Source of the DNA: Rossellomorea vietnamensis
GTDB taxonomy: Bacteria > Bacillota > Bacilli > Bacillales > Bacillaceae_B
Assembly (NCBI RefSeq): GCF_008180615.1
Contig: NZ_VTEH01000002.1
Location: 250,076-314,075 of the forward strand
Reading direction: 5' to 3'
DNA: 64,000 bases
Position numbers and translations under genes: made by a program. A model generated the notes under the pieces. The model saw only the letters and a program-made list of their open reading frames with translations. It had not been told where the DNA came from and did no database searches. Positions 43,586-54,085 of the stretch are shown here, in pieces; position 1 is the stretch's first letter; each line of letters opens with the position of its first letter.

Positions 43586-43865
43586 ATTTTGTTGAGATTG
43601 CTAATAATATGGTCCTTTTGATTTAAATTAGTTACAGTCAATCCTTCCCCCCTGTTTCCATCAAAAATTTTACTCTTGGAAACTATTTGGAGGTTTATAT
43701 GCTGCAACGTATATCCCTAAAAAAATGGTAACCATCATGCCATCCCAGGCATAATTTTGCAGGCCTTCATGTTTTCCATAATTGAACTTTGCATGAAATA
43801 GATTTGAAGGGCAGCAGCAGGTAGAATAGTATCTGTTATCCCTGGAGAAGAAAAATTTAGTCTCT
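43586..43865. other. Intergenic stretch without recognised gene
   Basis: Contains only short frames. No terminator with a clear T-run follows the membrane protein gene that ends at 43866. Base composition is AT-rich like other non-repeat spacers. Confidence 0.4.
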
Positions 43866-44516
43866 TCAATTGACCGTGTTTCTCTTATGATTATTATTTT
43901 TATTTTTCAGAAAAATCACATTGAACAGCTGCCTGGAAATAATATATGCAGCTGCACCAATCGGGAAGGCATACAAGTCCAGCCATAAGCTGTCTTGATA
44001 CTGCTCTGGATGCTGATATAGCAGCACCGTTTGAATTGCTCCATATAACAAAGTTGGAACTAAGAAGAACAGCCAAGGATTTAACAGCCATTTCGAATTA
44101 TACTGACTAATAAGAGCCTCATATATACCCTCAGCAGTTCCCGCTATAAGGGTTATGAGGAACATTCCCGCTACCACGCTGTAGAGCGGCAGACCATTAT
44201 CGAATTCCGGGTGATAATATTCCATGGCAGAATAAGAGACGAGACCTGCAAAAGCAGTTACAAAAAGGACACTCCACACAAACCTGATTGGTTTATAAAA
44301 CGGGAAAAAGGTCCTTTTTAAATCCCGATTCAGCTTATCCTGATTTCCAAATGAACCAATCGCAAGATGAATTGCTTCTTCTTCAGAATGTCCTTTGATT
44401 AATAGCTCATTAATATGGTCCTGAAGGTGTCCAAAAATTTCTTCCCTTAATTCCTCTTTTTCATCTTCAGGCAGATCCATCGTTATCTCATGCACATACC
44501 GTTCGAGCTTTTTCAT
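43866..44516 (-). CDS. HAAS/DUF1700-type membrane protein
   Basis: Protein of 216 residues. Residues 1-75 form the HAAS-type helical signalling domain (LPEDEKEELREEIFGHLQDH, then GHSEEEAIHLAIGSFGN), followed by four membrane helices. Such proteins are nearly always encoded with a PadR regulator, as here. They are thought to act with it in sensing, though the ligand is unknown. GAGGAGG precedes the ATG at 44516, which overlaps the PadR stop (ATGA). The frame is open 16 codons further upstream, inside padR. Confidence 0.82.
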   Translation of the reverse strand: MKKLERYVHEITMDLPEDEKEELREEIFGHLQDHINELLIKGHSEEEAIHLAIGSFGNQDKLNRDLKRTFFPFYKPIRFVWSVLFVTAFAGLVSYSAMEYYHPEFDNGLPLYSVVAGMFLITLIAGTAEGIYEALISQYNSKWLLNPWLFFLVPTLLYGAIQTVLLYQHPEQYQDSLWLDLYAFPIGAAAYIISRQLFNVIFLKNKNNNHKRNTVN

Positions 44517-44839
44517 GATAATCCCTCCTCTGTATTTTTGAATAACATATTGATCCTCTTCCAATCCTTAGGTTTTTTTGCCAATACAGTCTGACCTGTG
44601 CGGGTAATTGAATAATACTTCCTCCGCCCTCCCACTGATTCCTGACTCCAATAAGACGACACACATTCCTTTTTTTCAAGTCTTAACAATGAAGGGTACA
44701 GTGTTCCTTCGTTCATATGGAAGGCATTATGGTTTAAAGTCCGTAATTTTCGTATCATTTCATAACCAGAGCAGTCTCCTTCCGCTAATAATGAAAGCAA
44801 TAAGATATCAATACCGCCCTTTAGAAGCTCTCTGTCCAT
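44513..44839 (-). CDS. PadR family transcriptional regulator
   Basis: Protein of 108 residues with the PadR winged helix: LLLSLLAEGDCSGYEMIRKL, MNEGTLYPSLLRLEKK and GRRKYYSITRTGQ (the wing). There is only a short C-terminal helix, so it is a class 2 PadR. TAGGAGG precedes the ATG. It is translationally coupled to the HAAS membrane protein gene. By analogy it represses its own two-gene operon; no clear dyad was identified upstream. Confidence 0.9.
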   Translation of the reverse strand: MDRELLKGGIDILLLSLLAEGDCSGYEMIRKLRTLNHNAFHMNEGTLYPSLLRLEKKECVSSYWSQESVGGRRKYYSITRTGQTVLAKKPKDWKRINMLFKNTEEGLS

Positions 44840-45210
44840 AGAAGTCGCCTCCTAATATTTGTATTTCCATTGTAAATCTATTTACATCGTATAGCAAGGT
44901 ACCTTTTAAAATTTTGACTGTTCAAGCAAAAATTATGACTATTTTAATAGCAGCTGAATTAGCTCCAATCCTCCAGCCTTAAGGGGAGGGGAGAGGATAG
45001 TAAAATAGCATTCAAAAGCACCAATCCATTAGAAAAAAGCCTGAAAATTTCACAATTGATTAAGATGTGCCCTCTTTCAACGCTGCAGAAGGATTTATGC
45101 TGATTGAAGCCATAGCAAAAAAACTGATCCCATTTTTAACAAGGAATCAGGATAATAATCTTTCATGTAGGGGATAGTTAGGTTGCTGGAAATAGGATCT
45201 TCTATACAAT
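44840..45210. other. Spacer with MITE-like remnant and a possible gene fragment
   Basis: On the minus strand at about 44965-45048: GGCTTTTTTCTAATGGATTG then GAATGCTATTTTACTATCC, and GGAGGATTGGAGC, a diverged left half of the MITE-like element. At 45066-45180 a + frame reads FNAAEGFMLIEAIAKKLIPF and stops; it has no start or ribosome binding site and may be a gene remnant. Confidence 0.4.
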
Positions 45211-45254
45211 AAAAAAGGAGTGCCAAAATCAAAGCGATTTAGCACTCCTTTTTC
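45211..45254. terminator. Terminator of tyrS, bidirectional
   Basis: AAAAAAGGAGTGC and GCACTCCTTTTT enclose an 18-nt loop. T-runs occur on both strands. Confidence 0.8.
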
Positions 45255-45318
45255 TGCTATTTAGCGTTTTTTACTCTATATTCCTCCAAGTCAGCTGTCT
45301 CTCCTGCCTTAGAAAATT

Positions 45319-46865
<1,547 letters not shown>

Positions 46866-47088
46866 TTCATTATGAAACTTTTTCAGATACCCCTTTTTTA
46901 TCATAGTTATATCCTCTTTGTCAATTTCGCTGTTGAAATTCCTTTTGGGAGCCTTCAATTTTATTACTCAAAGCTGATTGAATTATTCCTGTTTATTTAT
47001 ACAGGGAAAATATACCACGTTTACTGCTCCATTGATTTTTCATGGTTCGCGGCCAGCCTCCCTATAAATTCCTAATTAAGGTCTTCAC

Positions 47089-47110
47089 ACGGTCGAAATA
47101 TGCTATAATA
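47089..47110 (+). promoter_or_regulatory. Extended -10 promoter of the PBP gene
   Basis: TGCTATAAT is a TGn-extended -10 box about 30 bp before the ATG. The -35 is weak, as often seen with extended -10 promoters. Confidence 0.5.
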
Positions 47111-47136
47111 TAGTTGATTTTAGGAGGAGTGAATAT

Positions 47137-50100
47137 ATGAAGGAAAAATTTCAATCTTTACTGCAGCGATCTCAACCTGTCATCAAGTTTTTTACTAACA
47201 ATAGATTTTTAAAACGCGCCAGAATTACATACGGTGTACTTTGGAATTTATTATTGATTTTTATTATTTTCGCTGTTCTTGGTACAGCATTCGCAGGCGG
47301 TGTCGGTGCTGGATATTTTGCCTCTCTGGTAAAAGAAGAGCCCATCAGGCCATACGACAACATGAAGAAGGATATCTACAACTACGAAGAAACGTCCCAG
47401 CTCTATTTTTCCAATGATGTATATCTCGGGAAAATGAGAACCGACCTGGAACGGGAAGAAGTCAGCATAGATGAAGTTTCCGATCACTTGGTGAATGCCC
47501 TGATCGCAACCGAGGATGAATACTTTAAAGAGCATAATGGAGTAGTTCCGAAAGCGATCCTTCGGGCAATTGTACAGGAGTTCACGAATTCTGCCTCTCA
47601 AACTGGCGGAAGCACCCTGACACAACAGCTGATCAAGAACCAGATTCTTACGAATGAGGTGTCTTTTGACCGAAAAGCAAAAGAAATCCTTTTGGCAATG
47701 AGGCTGGAGCGTTTTTTTGAAAAAGAAGAAATCCTTGAAGCTTATTTAAATGTCGCAACACTGGGCCGGAACTCTTCCGGAAGAAATATTGCAGGAGTTA
47801 AATCTGCTGCAAAAGGGATATTCGGTGTCGAACCTAAGGATCTTTCTCTAGCTCAGGCGGCGTTCATCGCAGGCCTTCCTCAGGCTCCTTTCTCCTATAC
47901 TCCTTTTACCAATGGAGGAGAGGTTAAAGAAAACCTGGAGCCAGGAATTGCAAGGATGCAGACGGTGCTGTACAGGATGTTTGAAGAAGGCTATATTACG
48001 GAGGAAGAATACGATACAGCCGCCAATCACGATATCACCAAAGACTTCATCGGTCCTCTGCCTTCTGTGAATGATAACTATCCATGGCTGACTGTAGAAC
48101 TTGAAAGCCGTGCACAGGACATCATTTCAGTCATTCTGGCTGAACAAGATGGCTATTCAAAGGACGACCTGGATAATAACGATGAATTATTTGAAAAGTA
48201 CACAACCCTTGCTGACCGCGAAATGAGGCAGCGCGGCTATCAAATACACTCTACGATCAATAAAGAAATCTATGACAGCATGCAAAAAACTAAAGATGCT
48301 TATGAAATGTATGGACAAGAACTTACCAGGACGAAAATTGATCCTGAAACTGGGGAAGAAGTAGAACTGCCAAATCCTGTACAGGTCGGCGCCATCATGA
48401 TTGAAAACAAAACAGGAAAAATCATCAGTTTTGTGGGCGGAAGGGATTTTGAACTCGAGCAGTCCAACCATGCTACCTATACCATCCGCCAGAATGGTTC
48501 AACCATGAAGCCGCTGCTTGTATATGCACCTGCATTGGAATTCGGAGAAATCGGAGCGGGATCCCCCCTTCCGGACGTTGATATGACAATCATGGGTGGA
48601 AACGGAGTTCCTTGGAATCCGCAGAACTATTCATTTGATTACAATGGGCTAATCCCGGCAAGATATGCGTTGGCTGAATCTTTGAATATTCCTGCAGCAC
48701 GTCTGTATACAAGAATTTTCAATAAACAGCCGATACAATTTCTTGAAAAAATGGGCTTCTCCACTTTGACCAGCGACGAAAAAGAGAACTATTCACTTTC
48801 ACTTGGCGGTATGGAACAAGGAGTTACCCTTGAAGAAAATACAAATGCCTATACGACGTTTGCTAATGGCGGAAAATTCGTTGATGCCTACATGATTGAT
48901 AAAATCGTAGACAAAGACGGTAACACGATCTTTCAACATGAAGGTGAATCTGTGGATGTTTTCAGTCCTGAGACAGCTTACATGACCATCGATATGATGC
49001 GTGATACCTTTGATCACTACGCCGGAACGGGACGGTATGCCAAGACCTTCCTTAACTTCTCATCCGACTGGGCAGGAAAATCAGGAACGACACAGGATTA
49101 CAAGGATCACTGGTTCATTGCTTCCAATCCAAACATCACGTTCGGAACATGGCTTGGATATGATGATCCGCAATCGATGTACAGAGCCATGGAAACTTAC
49201 GGACACTACGGGCTGAGGAACATCCGATTATGGTCTTACCTGCTGAATGATGCACGTGATTTTGCACCGGAATTGATTGATCCTGAAGGGTCCTTCCAAG
49301 CACCAAATGGAGTCATAACCAGATCCTTCTGCGGCATCTCCGGGCTCGCTCCATCCGAAGCATGCAGCCAGGCCGGACTTGTCAGAAGCGACTTGTTCAA
49401 TGCTCAATATGCACCGAGCAAGACAGATGACAGCCTTCTGAAAAGCCGCTACGTTATGGCTAATGGCAAGAAATATCTCGCGCTTGAGTCCACTCCGGAA
49501 GAGTTTTCACAACCAGGGGTTATCTTGAATCCTGACTTTGTGGAAAGCATCCTGAATGGCATTAACGCGGATCCGCGTCAATTGATTCCAGCGGACGATG
49601 AAAAATACAAGAACATTCTCGTAGCAGAAAACAAGATCGAAGATGACGGAGCTGCACCGGGAACAGTTAACGCCACTGCTTCCGGAAACAAGATTACCTG
49701 GACGGCTTCAGCAAGCAATGATGTTGTCGGGTATAGAGTCTTCACCGTCAGCGGACAAAAAGTAGCAAGTGTTAAATCTGATTCCGACCTGGTTACATCT
49801 GTGGGCAACGGAGAGTATTACGTTGTAGCAGTAGATGTTGCCGGAAAGCAATCAGGAAAATCAAACACCGTAAGAATCGGTCAAGAAAAAGAAGAACCAA
49901 AGCCTCCTAAAGAGGAAAAGCCAAAGCCTGAAAAACCTGAAGAGCCTAAACCAGAACCTGGCAATACTGGCGGTAATTCAGGAGATGAAGACGGCGGCTC
50001 AGACTCTGGCAATGAGGGCGGAGGCAGCGATTCCGGATCAGATTCCGGTGATAGCTCAGGCTCTGACTCAGGAGAAAACGAAAGCAGCACCCAAGGATAA
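47137..50100 (+). CDS. Class A penicillin-binding protein (transglycosylase/transpeptidase)
   Basis: Bifunctional peptidoglycan synthase of 987 residues. A membrane helix at 33-60 anchors it. The GT51 domain follows, with ATEDEYFKEH (124-133, catalytic Glu) and GGSTLTQQLIKNQ. The transpeptidase has STMK (nucleophile Ser near 455), SLN (in AESLNIPAAR) and KSGTT (near 648). After about 850 come an FN3-like domain and a 65-residue tail, first Lys/Pro/Glu-rich, then Ser/Gly/Asp-rich. This tail is unusual and may bind wall polymers. The gene follows tyrS and is not at this place in B. subtilis. Confidence 0.93.
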   Translation: MKEKFQSLLQRSQPVIKFFTNNRFLKRARITYGVLWNLLLIFIIFAVLGTAFAGGVGAGYFASLVKEEPIRPYDNMKKDIYNYEETSQLYFSNDVYLGKMRTDLEREEVSIDEVSDHLVNALIATEDEYFKEHNGVVPKAILRAIVQEFTNSASQTGGSTLTQQLIKNQILTNEVSFDRKAKEILLAMRLERFFEKEEILEAYLNVATLGRNSSGRNIAGVKSAAKGIFGVEPKDLSLAQAAFIAGLPQAPFSYTPFTNGGEVKENLEPGIARMQTVLYRMFEEGYITEEEYDTAANHDITKDFIGPLPSVNDNYPWLTVELESRAQDIISVILAEQDGYSKDDLDNNDELFEKYTTLADREMRQRGYQIHSTINKEIYDSMQKTKDAYEMYGQELTRTKIDPETGEEVELPNPVQVGAIMIENKTGKIISFVGGRDFELEQSNHATYTIRQNGSTMKPLLVYAPALEFGEIGAGSPLPDVDMTIMGGNGVPWNPQNYSFDYNGLIPARYALAESLNIPAARLYTRIFNKQPIQFLEKMGFSTLTSDEKENYSLSLGGMEQGVTLEENTNAYTTFANGGKFVDAYMIDKIVDKDGNTIFQHEGESVDVFSPETAYMTIDMMRDTFDHYAGTGRYAKTFLNFSSDWAGKSGTTQDYKDHWFIASNPNITFGTWLGYDDPQSMYRAMETYGHYGLRNIRLWSYLLNDARDFAPELIDPEGSFQAPNGVITRSFCGISGLAPSEACSQAGLVRSDLFNAQYAPSKTDDSLLKSRYVMANGKKYLALESTPEEFSQPGVILNPDFVESILNGINADPRQLIPADDEKYKNILVAENKIEDDGAAPGTVNATASGNKITWTASASNDVVGYRVFTVSGQKVASVKSDSDLVTSVGNGEYYVVAVDVAGKQSGKSNTVRIGQEKEEPKPPKEEKPKPEKPEEPKPEPGNTGGNSGDEDGGSDSGNEGGGSDSGSDSGDSSGSDSGENESSTQG

Positions 50101-50111
50101 AAAATAACAAG

Positions 50112-50149
50112 AAACCGGATCCGCAATTACTGCGGATCCGGTTTTTTTA
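50112..50149 (+). terminator. Terminator of the PBP gene
   Basis: AAACCGGATCCGCA and TGCGGATCCGGTTT form a perfect 14-bp stem around ATTAC, with TTTTTTT at the end. Confidence 0.93.
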
Positions 50150-50280
50150 CTGTAATAGCGTTTTACCGGGACGAATAGGGATTCGTGCATTCACCTGTTA
50201 AATGCCTTAGTAACACCGTGAGGGTTTCGCTACAATGCTGCTAGGTCTGGATACACATTTCCTCTTAAAACCCTCTACTC

Positions 50281-50722
50281 ATGTTTCCACTCGCCTCGCT
50301 GGCTACATGTCTTTGTCTTTGTGAGCCTACTCATGTACCCATCTTCCTCTTCTGGGTACATATCTCCTCTCCAAACCCTTCACTTATGTATCCACCTTTC
50401 CCTTCTGGATACATATCTCTGCCTCTAACCTCTCACTCATGTACCCACACGACACCTCTGGATACATGTCTTTGCCTTTTTGACCCAACTCATGTACCCA
50501 CTCTCGATCTCTGGATACATGTCTTTGTCTTTTTGACCCAACTCATGTACCCACCTTCCTCTGCTGGGTACCTATCTCCTCTCCAAACCCTTCACTCATG
50601 TATCCACCTTTCTCTTCTGGATACATATCTGCGCACAAATCCCTTCATTCATGTATCTACCTTGACCTTCTGGATACATATCTCTGCTTCAAACCTTTTA
50701 CCCAAGTACCGGCAGTTACCCT
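50281..50722. repeat. Array F: nine 53-bp tandem hairpin repeats
   Basis: Units start at 50281, 50333, 50386, 50439, 50492, 50545, 50598, 50651 and 50704: one step of 52, then 53 throughout. The arms are ATGTACCCA and TGGGTACAT in some units and ATGTATCCA and TGGATACAT in others, a paired change. The loops and tails are C/T-rich (CCTTTCTCTTC, CTCCTCTCC). It lies between the terminators of two convergent genes, the PBP gene and acsA. Confidence 0.95.
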
Positions 50723-50780
50723 TCTTTATTTCCAACACAAAGCAGCTCTATATGGAGGCCTCCTGGTCATTTTAAAAAAT

Positions 50781-50816
50781 ATAAAACCGCCCAGATTAAA
50801 ACTCTGAGCGGTTTCC
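50781..50816 (-). terminator. Terminator of acsA
   Basis: On the minus strand AAACCGCTCAGA and TCTGGGCGGTTT (one mismatch) enclose GTTTTAA, followed by TATATTTTTT. Confidence 0.8.
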
Positions 50817-50824
50817 TTATAAGT

Positions 50825-52543
50825 CTACTCTTCCATTGTGGAAAGATCTCCTGTCGGCAGATCCAATTCCCATGCTTTAAGTACGCGTCTCATGATTTTT
50901 CCGCTGCGTGTTTTTGGCAGTTTGTCTTTGAACTCGATTTCTCTTGGAGCGGCATGAGCAGCCAGCCCTCTTTTTACAAACTGTCGGATATCTTCTTTCA
51001 GTTCGTCTGTCACTTCATATCCTTCACGCAATGCCACGAAGGCTTTGATGATTTCACCCCGAACCGGGTCAGGTTTACCGATGACACCCGCTTCAGCGAC
51101 GGCAGGATGTTCAACCAGTTTGCTTTCGACTTCAAACGGTCCTACCCTTTCACCTGAAGTCATGATGACATCGTCAATCCGGCCCTGGAACCAGAAGTAG
51201 CCGTCTTCATCCATGTACGCCGAATCCCCGGATACATACCAGTCTCCAGGCATGAAGTAGGAATCATACTTTTGCTCATTTTTCCAGATGGCATTCATCA
51301 TGGACGGCCAGCCGCGTTTGATAGCAAGGTTCCCCATACGATAAGGCGGCAGTTCATTTCCTTGATCGTCCACAATGGCTGCTTTGATGCCCGGGATCGG
51401 TTTCCCCATCGACCCTGGCTTGATTTCCATGCAAGGGTAATTACAGATGACCTGTCCGCCAGTTTCTGTCATCCACCATGTATCATGGATGCGGAGATGA
51501 AAGACCTTCATTCCCCAGCGGATTACTTCAGGATTTAATGGTTCGCCGACGCTCAGGATATGCCTTAGGCTGCTTAAGTCGAAGCGTTTCACAACCTCAT
51601 CTCCTGCTCCCATCAGCATTCTGAAAGCTGTAGGAGCGCTGTACCACACAGTGACTCCGTATTTTTGTATCGTATTGTACCATTTTTCCGGTTTGAACCT
51701 TCCGCCGGCAATAATGTTGGAAGCTCCAGTCAGCCATGGACCAAAGATCCCATAGGAAGTTCCTGTTACCCAGCCTGGATCAGCTGTACACCAGTAAACA
51801 TCGTCTTCCTGCAGATCCAGGACCCACTTGGCCGTCTGGTAATGCTGAAGCATCGCATTATGGACATGAAGGACTCCCTTCGGCTTTCCGGTGGAACCGG
51901 ACGTATAGTGCAGGATCATTCCATCCGTCAAGTCGACCCATTCGATATCCAGCTTATCGCTGGCTTCATCAAATCGTGTAAAGAAGTCCGTATACTTCCC
52001 TTTCTCCTCAACACCTTCTCCAACGAGGATTACATGCTCTAAGGCAGGCAGTTCATCCACCGGAACCCTCTCGAGCAATTCAGGGGTAGTCACAAGGACT
52101 TTCGCTTCACTGTCTTCAAGACGGTCCCTGACAGCACCCTCCATGAATGCTTCAAACAGCGGCCCGACAATCGCTCCCAATTTTATTGCACCCAGGACGG
52201 TAAAGTACAATTCCGGTGACCTTGGCATAAAGATGAACACTCTATCGCCTTTTTCCACATCACCATAAGTCTTCAGGACATTTCCTGCTTTATTGGTCAG
52301 ATTTTTCATTTCTCTGTAGGTATACTTTTCATCTCTCGTGTCGTCGTTGTAGTAAAGAGCCACTTTATTTTTCCTGAATGACTCTGCATGCCGGTCGATC
52401 GCTTCATATGCAATATTCACACGGCCTGTTTCATTCCAGGAAAAATTCTTTTTCGTTTCGTTCCAATCAAAGTCCTTGTACGTATCTTCATAACTAGAAA
52501 GATTGTAGTTTCCTTGAGTTACTGGCAGCGCTTCCAACTTCAT
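50825..52543 (-). CDS. acsA: Acetyl-CoA synthetase
   Basis: Converts acetate, ATP and CoA to acetyl-CoA through acetyl-AMP. The 572 residues match B. subtilis AcsA. Motifs: LHYTSGSTGKPKGVLHVHN (P-loop), DTWWMTETGGQ, WYVSGDSAYMDEDGYFWFQG and PKTRSGKIMRRVLK with the catalytic Lys near the C-terminus. That Lys is the one AcuA acetylates to switch the enzyme off, and acuABC is divergent just upstream. The promoter has an operator-like palindrome over its -35. It ends in a terminator before array F. Confidence 0.97.
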   Translation of the reverse strand: MKLEALPVTQGNYNLSSYEDTYKDFDWNETKKNFSWNETGRVNIAYEAIDRHAESFRKNKVALYYNDDTRDEKYTYREMKNLTNKAGNVLKTYGDVEKGDRVFIFMPRSPELYFTVLGAIKLGAIVGPLFEAFMEGAVRDRLEDSEAKVLVTTPELLERVPVDELPALEHVILVGEGVEEKGKYTDFFTRFDEASDKLDIEWVDLTDGMILHYTSGSTGKPKGVLHVHNAMLQHYQTAKWVLDLQEDDVYWCTADPGWVTGTSYGIFGPWLTGASNIIAGGRFKPEKWYNTIQKYGVTVWYSAPTAFRMLMGAGDEVVKRFDLSSLRHILSVGEPLNPEVIRWGMKVFHLRIHDTWWMTETGGQVICNYPCMEIKPGSMGKPIPGIKAAIVDDQGNELPPYRMGNLAIKRGWPSMMNAIWKNEQKYDSYFMPGDWYVSGDSAYMDEDGYFWFQGRIDDVIMTSGERVGPFEVESKLVEHPAVAEAGVIGKPDPVRGEIIKAFVALREGYEVTDELKEDIRQFVKRGLAAHAAPREIEFKDKLPKTRSGKIMRRVLKAWELDLPTGDLSTMEE

Positions 52544-52580
52544 TGTAGCGATTCCTCCTTATGTAAGAAATTACTATATT

Positions 52581-52609
52581 ATTATAGTACAAAAATCTAT
52601 TTTTCTCAA
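52581..52609 (-). promoter_or_regulatory. Sigma-A promoter of acsA
   Basis: On the minus strand TTGAGA, exactly 17 bases, TATAAT, about 40 bp before the ATG. Confidence 0.82.
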
Positions 52610-52621
52610 TTTTAAAAATTG
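52607..52621. promoter_or_regulatory. Operator-like palindrome at the acsA -35
   Basis: CAATTTTAAAAATTG is a 7-1-7 palindrome that overlaps the acsA -35 box. It has partial likeness to the CodY box AATTTTCWGAAAATT. The acuA promoter lies just to its right. Confidence 0.4.
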
Positions 52622-52777
52622 TTCGATTTTTATTTTTTGTTATACTATTGGTATGTAAGGTTCTCCTCTTATATGAAATTTTCATTAAAAAGACTATTCT
52701 AGAGCCTTATGGCTGCTATGTAGTCTGCCTGATTTATGTAATAATAATTATATATATTATTTTGAGGCGGTGACAAA

Positions 52778-53410
52778 ATGAACCACCAAAAAACGTATAA
52801 CGCAATGGAACTGAAAACTCCAAAAGGCAACTTGATCATTGAAGGACCTGTTCCTGTCAGTGAATTGATAGATTTGGAGTTTCATGAAGACCTGACAGCT
52901 TTCCGCACCCCGGAAAAACAGCACAAGGCAATCGTTGAAATAGCGGGGCTGCCGGAGGGAAGAATCATTATAGCCAGGGAAGACAACATCATTGTCGGTT
53001 ATGTTACATACCTGTATCCGGACCCTTTGGAACGCTGGTCGCAAGGGAAAATGGAAGAACTGATTGAACTTGGTGCTATTGAAGTCATTCCGAAATTCAG
53101 GGGAGCTTCGGTAGGAAAGAATCTCCTCAGGGTTTCAATGATGGATGATGCAATGGAAGATTACATCATCATCACAACTGAATATTACTGGCACTGGGAT
53201 CTGAAAGGCACTGGCCTCAATGTTTGGGAATACCGGAAGATCATGGAGAAAATGATGAATGCGGGTGGATTGGAATATTACGCTACGGATGATCCGGAAA
53301 TCAGCTCGCATCCTGCCAACTGCCTTATGGCCAGAATCGGAAAAAGAATTGAAAGCGAATCGGTCCAGAGTTTTGACAGATTGAGATTCATGAACCGCTA
53401 TATGTATTAA
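52778..53410 (+). CDS. acuA: Protein acetyltransferase AcuA
   Basis: GNAT-family acetyltransferase of 210 residues that acetylates the active-site Lys of AcsA and inactivates it. The acetyl-CoA loop is around IEVIPKFRGASVGKNLLRVS (Q/RxxGxG-like). TYLYPDPLERWSQGK and YYWHWDLKGTGLNVWEYRK are characteristic AcuA stretches. GAGGCGGTG precedes the ATG. It is first in acuABC and divergent from its target acsA. Confidence 0.95.
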   Translation: MNHQKTYNAMELKTPKGNLIIEGPVPVSELIDLEFHEDLTAFRTPEKQHKAIVEIAGLPEGRIIIAREDNIIVGYVTYLYPDPLERWSQGKMEELIELGAIEVIPKFRGASVGKNLLRVSMMDDAMEDYIIITTEYYWHWDLKGTGLNVWEYRKIMEKMMNAGGLEYYATDDPEISSHPANCLMARIGKRIESESVQSFDRLRFMNRYMY

Positions 53411-53437
53411 CGACTCTCTCAAAGGGGATGGAAAACC

Positions 53438-54085
53438 ATGATAGTAGAAGAAATCATGATAACAACAGTAGAGACGCTAAGAGCAGATGATACAATAGAG
53501 CAGGCCATCAAGACCATGCGCGAGAAAAAAATCAGGCATATTCCCATTGTCGATGACAAAATGGCGGTAATCGGCATTGTCAGTGACAGGGACGTGAAAG
53601 ACGGAACCCCCTCAATTTTCCAAAAAGACAAAGCAGCAGAAGAGCTTAAAAACCCATTGAGGCTGATTATGAAAACAAATGTTATTACTGGACACCCTCT
53701 CGACTTTGTTGAAGAAGCTGCTGCCCTCTTTTACGAACACCAAATCGGGTGCCTTCCGATCGTGAAAGAAAATAAGCTGGCCGGCATCATAACCGAGACT
53801 GACCTCCTTTATACCCTGATTCAATTGACGGGAGCCCACCAGCCCGGATCACAAATTGAAGTTAAAGTGGAAAACCGGTCCGGCGTGTTATACGAAGTGG
53901 CAGGCATCATTCGCAAACATAATGCCAACATCCACAGTGTCCTGGTCTACCCGGACCGCCACGACGAAAAGTACAAGATTCTGGTATTCAGAGTACGGAC
54001 AATCAATCCTATGGCTGTCATTGATGATTTAAAGAAAGAAGGGTATGAGGTTCCCTGGCCGAACATGCCCGGTATGCCATCATGA
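53438..54085 (+). CDS. acuB: CBS-ACT domain protein AcuB
   Basis: Protein of 215 residues: two CBS motifs (1-60, with HIPIVDDKMAVIGIVSDRD; and 75-130, with GCLPIVKENKLAGIITETD) and a C-terminal ACT-like domain from about 140 (NRSGVLYEVAGIIRKHNANI). It probably senses a nucleotide and an amino acid or similar ligand; its molecular role in the acetoin/acetate switch is not settled. GGGGATGG precedes the ATG. It overlaps acuC by four bases. Confidence 0.94.
   Translation: MIVEEIMITTVETLRADDTIEQAIKTMREKKIRHIPIVDDKMAVIGIVSDRDVKDGTPSIFQKDKAAEELKNPLRLIMKTNVITGHPLDFVEEAAALFYEHQIGCLPIVKENKLAGIITETDLLYTLIQLTGAHQPGSQIEVKVENRSGVLYEVAGIIRKHNANIHSVLVYPDRHDEKYKILVFRVRTINPMAVIDDLKKEGYEVPWPNMPGMPS

Noticed and set aside
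46872..47075. 67-codon + frame between the tyrS leader and the PBP gene
   Set aside because: It starts in the tyrS promoter region on the other strand and has no ribosome binding site.
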